From positions 1-25,889 of the forward strand of contig CAYPST010000056.1 of NCBI GenBank assembly GCA_964413425.1: a stretch of DNA of 25,889 nt, in the 5' to 3' direction. Below the pieces are notes generated by a model. The model saw nothing but the letters and a program-made list of their open reading frames with translations. It did not search any database and was not told the DNA's origin. Positions 16,672 to 23,661 of the stretch are shown here, one piece after another. Source of the DNA: DATFLS01 sp964413425 (GTDB taxonomy: Bacteria > Fidelibacterota > JAANXI01). Both the position numbers and the translations under genes were made by a program. The first letter of the stretch is position 1; the number at the start of each line of letters is the position of its first letter.

Positions 16672-17556
16672 TTGAGGAAAACCAAGAGAATAAAAATGGC
16701 ATCAACCCAGCATAGAGATACCAACCGTGTACTCCAGCGGTATCTGGAGGAAATTCAACGGGAGGAATTATTAGACCCGGAAGAAGAAATTGAACTGGCC
16801 CGCCGGATTAGCCAGGGCGACAGAATCGCATTAGATCGGTTGTTAAAATCGAATTTGCGGTTTGTGGTGAGCGTGGCTAAAAAATATCAGAATCAGGGAT
16901 TATCGCTGGAAGATCTCATCGCCGAGGGCAACGTCGGGCTGATTAAAGCAGCCATCCGGTTTGATGAAACCAGAGGATTTAAATTTATTTCCTATGCTGT
17001 CTGGTGGATCCGGCAATCCATCCTGGAAGCCATCTCACAGAAGTCCCGGATGGTGCGACTCCCCATGAATCGGGTGGATGATGTGGTCAAACTGCGGAAA
17101 AAGACCCAGGAGCTGCAAAAGGAGTATGAACGGGAACCCACTATCGAGGAAATCGCCGTGGCCATGGAGTCCTCCCGATCTGCCATTGCCGAAGCGCGGG
17201 CGGCGGCAGAACGGGAGGTATCAGTGGATGCGCCCCGAATGAAAGATGATGATATGAACTTATTGCACATCTTGCCATCCGAAGATCAACCCAAGCCGGA
17301 AGACGGCTTATACAGCGAATCACTTCGGCTTGAAATCGAACAGGCCCTGGACTTGCTCACTGAGCGAGAAGCCGAAATCATCCGGCTCTACTATGGCCTT
17401 GGTGCAGATTATCCGATGACACTGGGGAAAATCGGGGAGAGATATAATCTGACCAGGGAACGGATACGGCAGATCAAATCCTCGGGATTGAATAAGTTGC
17501 GGCGGTCGAAAATTTCGGAAATGCTGCGCCGATACCTGGGGGAAGAACAGATCTGA
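16672..17556 (+). CDS. Sigma-70 family RNA polymerase sigma factor (RpoD/SigA type)
   Basis: A 294-residue group 1/2 sigma factor without region 1.1. Region 1.2 starts at about residue 20 (RVLQRYLEEI); region 2 has NLRFVVSVAKKYQNQGLSLE and GFKFISYAVWWIRQSI, the -10 recognition and melting part; region 3 follows; region 4 is LTEREAEIIRLYYGLG through TRERIRQIKSSGLNKLRR. The size and N-terminus resemble the primary sigma factors of Bacteroidota and Chlorobi (about 287 residues). The start is unsettled: TTG at 16672 gives MRKTKRIK, of similar length to that family, but has no ribosome site; ATG at 16696 has a weak AAGAGA in front and gives 286 residues. Whether it is the housekeeping sigma cannot be told here. 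Confidence 0.93.
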   Translation: MRKTKRIKMASTQHRDTNRVLQRYLEEIQREELLDPEEEIELARRISQGDRIALDRLLKSNLRFVVSVAKKYQNQGLSLEDLIAEGNVGLIKAAIRFDETRGFKFISYAVWWIRQSILEAISQKSRMVRLPMNRVDDVVKLRKKTQELQKEYEREPTIEEIAVAMESSRSAIAEARAAAEREVSVDAPRMKDDDMNLLHILPSEDQPKPEDGLYSESLRLEIEQALDLLTEREAEIIRLYYGLGADYPMTLGKIGERYNLTRERIRQIKSSGLNKLRRSKISEMLRRYLGEEQI

Positions 17557-17788
17557 CCATTCCGTAACTCGCTGGGAAAGTATTTTGGTTTACCCGTTAT
17601 CTCCGTAAGTGCTTATCCGGATAAGTTTTAACAAGAATGGAATCTCATGCGAAGACGAGAGACGATACATTACTCGCATTAAAAATGGTTCGTTTTACCG
17701 CTTTGTATGGCTGAGTTCATCCGATGCAGTACGGTACTCTGCTGATGTCACCCGGTGTCCGAGGGTAAATTCCATTGCGGAAACTCGT

Positions 17789-17938
17789 TTACCCTAATTC
17801 GATTTCGATGGTATCGCCGGACACTCGCACCGGATAGAACTTTACATCCACTGTGGCCGGAGGAACCGTGGCTTCCCCGGAGGTGATATCAAATCGGGCC
17901 TCGTGCCAGGGGTATTCCACTGCACCCCGGCGGACTTC
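17789..17938 (-). pseudogene. Rieske [2Fe-2S] protein remnant, C-terminal half
   Basis: Forty-nine codons ending at TAA (17791-17789) read EVRRGAVEYPWHEARFDITS, then GEATVPPATVDVKFYPVRVS and GDTIEIELG. This is the second half of a Rieske ferredoxin-type domain, where the usual sequence is CPWHGARFDLxTGEA...YPVxVEGDxVxVxL. The first CxH cluster motif is missing altogether and the second motif has Tyr in place of Cys, so no cluster could form. There is no start codon in frame. The fragment begins at the last base of the ferredoxin stop codon, so a deletion probably joined the two. Present as untranslated tail of the ferredoxin message. Confidence 0.75.
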
Positions 17939-18288
17939 TATCGTTTTCCGGAGAGATTATAGGCGTCGGCATCGCCCTCAAAAAAGCGTGTGTTTATCTC
18001 GAGATATTCCTTCACATCGAATTCCGGATGGGTGGCTCCTTCCGCGCGTATTGCATCCACGGGGCATTCCGGCTCACAGGCCGCACAGTCGATACATTCA
18101 TCCGGCTGGATGTATAACTGCATTCCCTTGAGATCCGGGATTGGTTCTCCAGGGGGGATCCCTGATTCATCCTGAATCCGGTGAATGTCATCTATTGCAA
18201 TCGGGGCATAGATGCAGTCAACCGGGCAGACCTCCACACAGGCTGTGTCACAGACAGAAATACAGGGAGAACCGATTACATATGTCAT
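17938..18288 (-). CDS. Two-cluster bacterial ferredoxin (7Fe/8Fe, FdxA-like)
   Basis: A 116-residue soluble electron carrier. The N-terminal half MTYVIGSPCISVCDTACVEV followed by CPVDC carries Cys9, 13, 17, 21 and 25; the second cluster motif is CIDCAACEPECPVDAI with Cys65, 68, 71 and 75. The pattern resembles FdxA 7Fe ferredoxins, but Cys13 is extra relative to the common CIxxKDxxC form, so the first cluster (3Fe-4S or 4Fe-4S) is uncertain. Between the clusters there is an insertion of about 25 residues (DDIHRIQDESGIPPGEPIPD) absent from short FdxA. GAGGA lies upstream of the ATG. Downstream is a Rieske remnant; the Crp-like regulator lies 290 bases upstream on the same strand. Confidence 0.9.
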   Translation of the reverse strand: MTYVIGSPCISVCDTACVEVCPVDCIYAPIAIDDIHRIQDESGIPPGEPIPDLKGMQLYIQPDECIDCAACEPECPVDAIRAEGATHPEFDVKEYLEINTRFFEGDADAYNLSGKR

Positions 18289-18579
18289 CTATCAATTCCT
18301 CGTTCCGTTTCCGAATTTCGTTTTCTCTCAGCTAAAATACGCACTGATGGTTAACTTGCAATTCTCGCCGGGTAGTAATTGAGCAATCATGCCCTCTTTA
18401 TACGAAAGTATGCGTATTCAGGTAATCAGGAAAAATTGCCGGATCCGGGAGCACGAGTGTCTGTCTGGTACCGATTGAAAGAAAATGGGTTTCGTGACGG
18501 GTGGGGGATCCCTGAAGTAAAGTGTCGCTTGGTACTCCTCCCTGCTACCGATTCGGATGAGTGATTCGGCATGAGGCCT

Positions 18580-19272
18580 CTACTCATATATTTCAGCAAG
18601 ATCTTCCAGGCCCTCTTTATTTTTAATATAAATATTCCGCCTGATCACCTCGATTAAACCATCCCGCTTCAGATTGTTTAATTGAGTGGTGGTGGTTTCT
18701 CTGGTTGAACCAATGAGATTTGCAATTTCCAGGTGAGTGAGGCTCACATCGAGCAAGGTGCCCTCGGATTTCTCCCTGCCATACTGATCTGATAGTTTCA
18801 GCAAAAGATGAGCCAGTCTGCTGGGGACACTTCGGAAGACCATGTCCTCCAGCCGGGACTCGATTTCCCTGCGCCGGCGGCCGATCGCTTTTGTTACGCG
18901 CAGAGCCAGGTTGGGTTCTCGTTTTAATAATGCTTCGAATTCTTCACGATAAATAGTGCAGATAATCGCATCATCAAGGGCTTCTGCCATGGTCGAGCGG
19001 GTAGGTTGATCCGAATACAGGGCGCTCTCGCCGAAAAACTCGCCCGGCTCGAGAATAATCATGGTCATCTCCCGGCCATCTTCGGATAACCGGGAGACCT
19101 TTACCCGGCCTTTTTTCAGCAGGTATACTTTATCACTGCGATCCCCCGGGAGATAAATCAGTTCTTTCTTTTTGAGATGTTTATGGATGGCGATCCTGTC
19201 AACGTTCTGAAGTTGGTCATCCGGCAGGGCTTTGAAAATATTAACTTGTTTTAGATACCAGATTTTATCCAT
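18580..19272 (-). CDS. Crp/Fnr family transcriptional regulator
   Basis: A 230-residue regulator with an N-terminal cyclic-nucleotide-binding fold (about 10-125) and a C-terminal winged helix. The effector domain shows LKKGRVKVSRLSEDGREMTM, the PGEFFGESALYSDQPTRSTM segment (76-95) with Arg and Ser at the phosphate-binding-cassette positions, and a long dimer helix (about 115-145). The HTH (about 178-208) reads LTHLEIANLIGSTRETTTTQ. There is a single Cys (105), so it is not an FNR-type iron-sulfur sensor; cAMP or another small ligand is more likely. It is divergent from the barrel/DUF3179 pair, which it may control, and lies upstream of the ferredoxin on the same strand. Confidence 0.93.
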   Translation of the reverse strand: MDKIWYLKQVNIFKALPDDQLQNVDRIAIHKHLKKKELIYLPGDRSDKVYLLKKGRVKVSRLSEDGREMTMIILEPGEFFGESALYSDQPTRSTMAEALDDAIICTIYREEFEALLKREPNLALRVTKAIGRRRREIESRLEDMVFRSVPSRLAHLLLKLSDQYGREKSEGTLLDVSLTHLEIANLIGSTRETTTTQLNNLKRDGLIEVIRRNIYIKNKEGLEDLAEIYE

Positions 19273-19613
19273 AATTCTACTCTCAGGATTTAAGGTCTTT
19301 TATGGCGAATGTCACGGACCATGTACGCCTAAAAATACTTCTTTTCTTTTTGATGTGCAATACGATGATCTGTTCCATATCCTTCCATCCGGAAATGCCC
19401 ATCACTTAACGGCACACCGATTCCGGTGGTCACAGTATAAGCCATTCCGACTCATGGTTGCAAGAAATCAACGTCGCTTTTCGGGTTCTCATCGGCAGAA
19501 AAGAGATGGGATCATGAATAAGACTCCTGCTGAAAATCGATCATAGTTGTAATTCTGCAAACATTGTAACCCATTATCATGCCCTATGTTTAAACAAAAA
19601 GGAGAATCCGGTT
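19273..19613. other. Divergent intergenic region between crp-like gene and barrel gene
   Basis: The 341 bases should hold both promoters. I looked for TGTGA-N6-TCACA and TTGAT-N4-ATCAA sites and found no good match; TTGTAATTCTGCAAACATTGTAA at 19547-19569 is only a loose repeat of TTGTAA. A short frame through 19232-19546 shows no family features. A ribosome site AAGGAG near 19600 serves the barrel gene. Confidence 0.5.
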
Positions 19614-20558
19614 ATGAGACTGATGCGATTCTCTCTATTTGTGTTAATAATGCTCTTTGTTCCTTCGCTGGTTAAGTCTCAGGCATGTTGCTCAGCCGGG
19701 ACGCCTCTTTCCGGCTCGCTTGAGCTGCCGGCCACCCCGGTGAATCAGTGGCAGAATATGATGACTTATCAATACAATTCCCTGCAGGATTTGGTCGCAG
19801 TCTCAAATGAGTTGTCGGATGATTCGCGGGAACGGTCCGTCCATTCTATCCTCATTGAATCCAGCTATGGGCTATCGAAGTCCCTGTCTCTAAGCGCATT
19901 GTTGACGCTTGTGCAGCAGGAACGACGGATCGATACGCAATTCGCAGGTACAGATTTTCTGCGGGCCAGGGGCTTGGGTGATGCCGTGCTGTTACTGAAA
20001 TACGTACTCCTCCCCGGAACAGTCTTTTCTCAGCGAACGATAACTATCGGAATTGGCCCAAAAATTCCACTGGGAGATTTTAACAGAAAATCAAATGGCA
20101 TATATCTGCCGTATGATATGCAGCCCGGAACAGGAGCCTGGGACGGCATGATCTGGGGGCACTATTATCAGGGATTTCGTCCGTTTCCAGTTCATTTCGT
20201 TGCCACGACTGTGTATCGAGTAACAGGGGAGAGTAACCGGGGATATGAGTTCGGAAATGAACTGGTGATGAACGCCGGGATCGGATATCAAAACCAAAAC
20301 TTGCTGGACGGCTCATTGTTGCTGCGATTTCGTCAGGTGGGCCCGGATAAATTCGACGGGAATCACATCGCGAATACCGGAGGCCGATGGCTGTATTTGA
20401 ATCCTGGGATGAATATTAATGTAAGTCCCGGAGTTGCATTACGTTTCTCAGGGCAAATCCCCCTCTACCGGCGATTGAACGGTGATCAACTTACCACCAC
20501 CTACCGGATAAGTGTAAGTAGTTTCATAAATCTGAATTTTAGCAAAGAAGGGAGTTAG
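19614..20558 (+). CDS. Predicted outer-membrane beta-barrel (MetA-pathway/transporter-like)
   Basis: A 314-residue exported protein. The N-terminus is a signal peptide (basic MRLMR, hydrophobic 6-20, likely cleavage after KSQA at 24), leaving a mature protein starting with Cys-Cys (25-26) and then SAGTPLSGSLELP. The rest alternates short amphipathic strands (for example RTITIGIGPKIPLGDF, GWxx-free GYEFGNELVMNAGIGYQ, DGSLLLRFRQVG, VALRFSGQIPLYRRL) and ends in an aromatic strand ISVSSFINLNF, consistent with a barrel. It resembles proteins annotated as MetA-pathway phenol-degradation or generic transporter, but I cannot name a substrate. Only four bases separate it from the DUF3179 gene, so they are one operon with coupled translation. 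Confidence 0.7.
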   Translation: MRLMRFSLFVLIMLFVPSLVKSQACCSAGTPLSGSLELPATPVNQWQNMMTYQYNSLQDLVAVSNELSDDSRERSVHSILIESSYGLSKSLSLSALLTLVQQERRIDTQFAGTDFLRARGLGDAVLLLKYVLLPGTVFSQRTITIGIGPKIPLGDFNRKSNGIYLPYDMQPGTGAWDGMIWGHYYQGFRPFPVHFVATTVYRVTGESNRGYEFGNELVMNAGIGYQNQNLLDGSLLLRFRQVGPDKFDGNHIANTGGRWLYLNPGMNINVSPGVALRFSGQIPLYRRLNGDQLTTTYRISVSSFINLNFSKEGS

Positions 20559-20562
20559 AACA

Positions 20563-21651
20563 ATGACAAAGCTAATTCTTCCAATAATAACCGGTATAAT
20601 GGTTTTGATCCTCTCAAATTGTGATGATTCCCTCCTGTCCGGCAACCGGGGAAGTACCGGAGATACCGTTCAGAAAACAGGCGAGTGGTTGATCCCCCAA
20701 GGCCAGGTATACGATGGCGGACCGGGGAAAGATGGGATTCCCGCAGTGAGTGATCCGAAATTTCTCCCGGTTTCCGATGTCTCATATCTTGATAACAACG
20801 ATCTGGTCGTGGGGGTCAAATTCGGGGATCAGATCAGAGCCTATCCTCATTTGATATTGGATTGGCATGAAATAGTCAATGATCGTGTACAGCAACACGC
20901 ACTCAGTGTGACCTATTGTCCACTGACCGGATCGGCAGTCGGCTGGCACAGAACCCTGGAAAATAAGGAAACCACATTCGGTGTTTCCGGGTTACTCTAC
21001 AATTCGAATCTTATCCCGTATGATCGTCAAACCGACAGTTATTGGACACAGATGGGACTCCGATGTGTCGCGGGTGACCTAAAGGGCACAAACGTGGAAA
21101 TGTTCCGGATAGTTGAAACCACCTGGGAGACCTGGAAAGATATGTATCCCAATAGTGTGGTTCAATCTACCGATACCGGTTATGACAGGCGGTATGGAGT
21201 ATATCCTTACGATGATTATAAAACAAATCATAACAGCCTGTATTTCCCTGTATCACACAGAGATAGTCGCCTGAAGGAAAAAGTGCGGATATTAGGACTC
21301 TTGAGTGAGGGGAATTCGATGGCGTTTCCCATTCGGGATTTCCCCGATACTACGCAAGTGTTGAATATTGAGTTCGATGGCCAACCGTATGTTATTGCGG
21401 GTAATCGAGATAAAAATTTTGTAGTCGCGTTCTCGGGGAAAATGCATGACTCTACTCTGGTCTTTACCTCCATAGATGATGCACTTCCGGTGATAATGAT
21501 AGATGAGGGAGGTACCAGATGGGACATCTTTGGGAGAGCGGTATCCGGGGCAGGTGCAGGTGAGGAATTACAACTTGCGACATCATATATTGCCTATTGG
21601 TTCGCATGGGCGGCTTTTTACCCTGAAGTGGAAATCTACCAGAGAAGATAA
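20563..21651 (+). CDS. DUF3179 domain-containing protein, exported or membrane-anchored
   Basis: A 362-residue protein with the DUF3179 signature: GIPAVSDPKFLPVSDVSYLD, GDQIRAYPHLILDWHEIVND (88-107), VTYCPLTGSAVGWHR with Cys119, TFGVSGLLYNSNLIPYDRQT, and the closing SYIAYWFAWAAFYPEVEIY. The first 20 residues are hydrophobic and end in LSNC; this could be a lipoprotein site, though Asn before the Cys is unusual. His96, His102, Glu103 and Cys119 are conserved-looking polar residues that might bind metal or form an active site, but no biochemical function is established that I know of. Its ribosome site lies inside the end of the barrel gene. A shared envelope role for the two is inferred from spacing only. 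Confidence 0.9.
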   Translation: MTKLILPIITGIMVLILSNCDDSLLSGNRGSTGDTVQKTGEWLIPQGQVYDGGPGKDGIPAVSDPKFLPVSDVSYLDNNDLVVGVKFGDQIRAYPHLILDWHEIVNDRVQQHALSVTYCPLTGSAVGWHRTLENKETTFGVSGLLYNSNLIPYDRQTDSYWTQMGLRCVAGDLKGTNVEMFRIVETTWETWKDMYPNSVVQSTDTGYDRRYGVYPYDDYKTNHNSLYFPVSHRDSRLKEKVRILGLLSEGNSMAFPIRDFPDTTQVLNIEFDGQPYVIAGNRDKNFVVAFSGKMHDSTLVFTSIDDALPVIMIDEGGTRWDIFGRAVSGAGAGEELQLATSYIAYWFAWAAFYPEVEIYQRR

Positions 21652-21894
21652 CCGGATGGACATGGGGTACTTCGTGAGCGAAAGTTTTGGCGTAGTTGGG
21701 TGAGGCAATAATACAGGATAGCGGGCAATTCAAAAACCCGGATTTTCAGAAAGTCAGAACTCACTTCTTTTCCTGAGGGGCCAGTATGTTCCGAATCGCA
21801 ATATTTGTGCGGATAGGGAACAACTAATCACAAGTTCAGTAAGCGAATGGTCTCTTGTTCTGAAAATTCGGAACGGGACAACATTTTGCGGAAG

Positions 21895-22131
21895 TTAATC
21901 GTTGAGTTCCAAAACAGTCCGCTTGCCGCCCAGTTTTGCCGAAGCCGCTGTCAGAAGGGTGCGAATCGCATTGACAGTCTGCCCCTTTTTACCGATAATT
22001 TTACCAACATCATCATCGGCAACGGTCAGCTCCAGGATGGTAGTTTTTTCGCTTTCAATCTGATTTACTTTGACCGCTTCGGGTTCATCTACCAGATGCT
22101 TTGCGATGTACTCCACAAATTCCTTCATCAT
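21895..22131 (-). CDS. khpA: KH-domain RNA-binding protein KhpA (YlqC family)
   Basis: A small RNA-binding protein (78 residues from ATG at 22131, or 77 from the next ATG). It begins MMKEFVEYIAKHLVDEPEAV and has the type II KH GxxG loop at IIGKKGQT, followed by VNAIRTLLTAASAKLGGKRT. A longer frame starts upstream at 22185, but GGAGGTGAG directly before 22131 decides the start. KhpA usually pairs with KhpB and is encoded behind rpsP with rimM and trmD; here it stands alone, with neither neighbour in the window. Role is RNA chaperone or post-transcriptional regulator of cell-envelope genes in studied bacteria; that role here is inferred. Confidence 0.93.
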   Translation of the reverse strand: MMKEFVEYIAKHLVDEPEAVKVNQIESEKTTILELTVADDDVGKIIGKKGQTVNAIRTLLTAASAKLGGKRTVLELND

Positions 22132-22653
22132 CTCACCTCCGTCTTGGTTAGGTCCTGCGTCATTTCTCGCCCATTTCGAATGCATTCGCTTGAATCAATT
22201 GTTTATCACACGGCAGCAGTTTCATTTAAACAAATTTATGCACGAATAAATCAGTGGCAAACGAAAAATAATAGACGTTTAGTCAGCGCGGTTACTGATT
22301 TATACCGGAAATCCACAAAAATTGTTGAAAAATGCAATATCTTAAATAACTCGATTTTAAAATAATAAATAAAAAGAGAATTGCATAGTGAAAAAATTGT
22401 GATGGCTAAGAGCGCTCTGACACTGAAAATCATCCTATCTGGGGAGGAATACCTCGGATGCAGCCGACCATTTTGCTGATATAATACTGACAGAATCTCA
22501 TCTCCGGCTGACTAATCCGCCTCGTTGACCTCCGTCTTGACAGGTATTTCCGATGAACTCCGCCAATATGGCCATCTTTTCCGTATGGCATATAAATTGA
22601 GATACAAATGAACAACATAATTAAAAGTTAACAAAATCAAGAAGGAGGTTCAT
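22132..22653. other. Gene-free region between khpA and hsp20
   Basis: About 520 bases between divergent genes. It is AT-rich near khpA and more mixed from 22400 on. No recognisable gene or RNA is seen. A TATAAT at about 22480 and a TATAAA at about 22591 could be -10 elements, but neither has a good -35 partner at 17 bases, and I see no CIRCE-type inverted repeat for heat-shock control. Confidence 0.5.
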
Positions 22654-23106
22654 ATGACAGTTATAAGATGGCGGCCGGCAAGATATACCCGAAACAATCT
22701 TTGGGATTTTGACAGGTTGTTGGAAAGGTCGCCCGGTCACAGGGGAACTCGCAGGAGGTATCAACAGAATGGCGCATGGAGTCCGGCAATAGATATCTCA
22801 GAGAGAGAGGATCAGTATGTACTTCGCGTGGAACTCCCCGGTCTCACCAGTGAAGACATTCATGTCTCCATGGAAGATCAGGAGCTCGCTATCAAGGGCG
22901 AGAAAGCGGCTCCCCGGGAAAATGGCAAGGAAAACCACATCTACCGGGAACGGAGTTACGGAGCATTCGAACGCCACGTCCATTTGAACAACGATGTTGA
23001 AACGGATAACATCGATGCGAGTTATGAAAACGGTGTGCTGAAAATTTCCCTGCCCAAGACAAAAGAAAGCTTGCGGAAGGAAATTCCGGTGAGCTTCAGG
23101 AATTAA
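22654..23106 (+). CDS. Small heat-shock protein (Hsp20/alpha-crystallin family)
   Basis: An ATP-independent holdase of 150 residues. The N-terminal arm (1-44) is basic and aromatic (MTVIRWRPARYTRNNLWDFD). The alpha-crystallin domain starts at about 45: APxIDIxExxD-like PAIDISEREDQYVLRVELPG, then LTSEDIHVSMEDQELAIKGE, the RSYGAFERHVHL strand, and the closing NGVLKISLPK. A C-terminal IPV motif (EIPVSF, 144-149) matches the I-x-I/V oligomerisation tail. AAGGAGG at 22642-22648 gives a strong ribosome site. A perfect terminator follows 20 bases after the stop, so this is a single-gene transcript. Confidence 0.96.
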   Translation: MTVIRWRPARYTRNNLWDFDRLLERSPGHRGTRRRYQQNGAWSPAIDISEREDQYVLRVELPGLTSEDIHVSMEDQELAIKGEKAAPRENGKENHIYRERSYGAFERHVHLNNDVETDNIDASYENGVLKISLPKTKESLRKEIPVSFRN

Positions 23107-23126
23107 CTTCTCTGGGAAAGGATCTT

Positions 23127-23160
23127 AAGAAAGCCGGTCTTCGGACCGGCTTTCTTTGCA
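23127..23160 (+). terminator. Rho-independent terminator of hsp20
   Basis: AAGAAAGCCGGTC pairs perfectly with GACCGGCTTTCTT (13 base pairs) around a TTCG tetraloop and runs into TTTCTTTG. The stop codon of hsp20 is about 20 bases upstream. The UUCG loop makes it very stable. Confidence 0.93.
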
Positions 23161-23199
23161 CCTTTTCAGCCTGCATACCTGTGTCTCTCTCTTGTCAAA

Positions 23200-23487
23200 G
23201 TGACGAACATTACTTACGATAATAGAAACAGTGTAATCAAAGAAACGCCAGTTGACATGAATGCCGACAAGCCGGATCAAAGTAAGGTCTCCGCGATTGC
23301 ATATTTGTCAGCGATTATCGTAGGAATTGCACTGATTGTGGCGAGAGCCAGCGGTTTCGGCAGACAATGGGCATCTGGTAAATCGGATTCGGCTTCCGAT
23401 TACTCAGATAATAAATTTTTCCCGTATGTTTCCTCACATAACGGGATTGCCCTTCGGCAGAAATACCACAGTTGCGCATACCGGTAG
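23200..23487 (+). CDS. Doubtful small membrane protein
   Basis: A 95-codon frame opening at GTG with no ribosome site. It contains one hydrophobic stretch (VSAIAYLSAIIVGIALIVAR, about residues 30-49) that could span the membrane; the remainder is polar and unrecognised, and the last third looks like random sequence. It follows the hsp20 terminator. It may be spurious or the remains of a small membrane gene. Confidence 0.2.
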   Translation: MTNITYDNRNSVIKETPVDMNADKPDQSKVSAIAYLSAIIVGIALIVARASGFGRQWASGKSDSASDYSDNKFFPYVSSHNGIALRQKYHSCAYR

Positions 23488-23661
23488 AAACTCAGGTCAT
23501 CATTCAGGGTAGTACAGACGAATTCCTTCTGTTATTTTCTGCAAGATGCTGCTATCTTATGGCAATCCGATACATATTGGGATTGCTGATGTCAGTATGG
23601 CATCCCCGACGCGTCATCCAGAATCGAATGGCTCTGAATTTTTATTGAGAGGGAAATTACT

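Noticed and set aside
22430..22618. 62-codon - strand frame upstream of hsp20
   Set aside because: No ribosome site and no known motif; adjacent frames look equally random.
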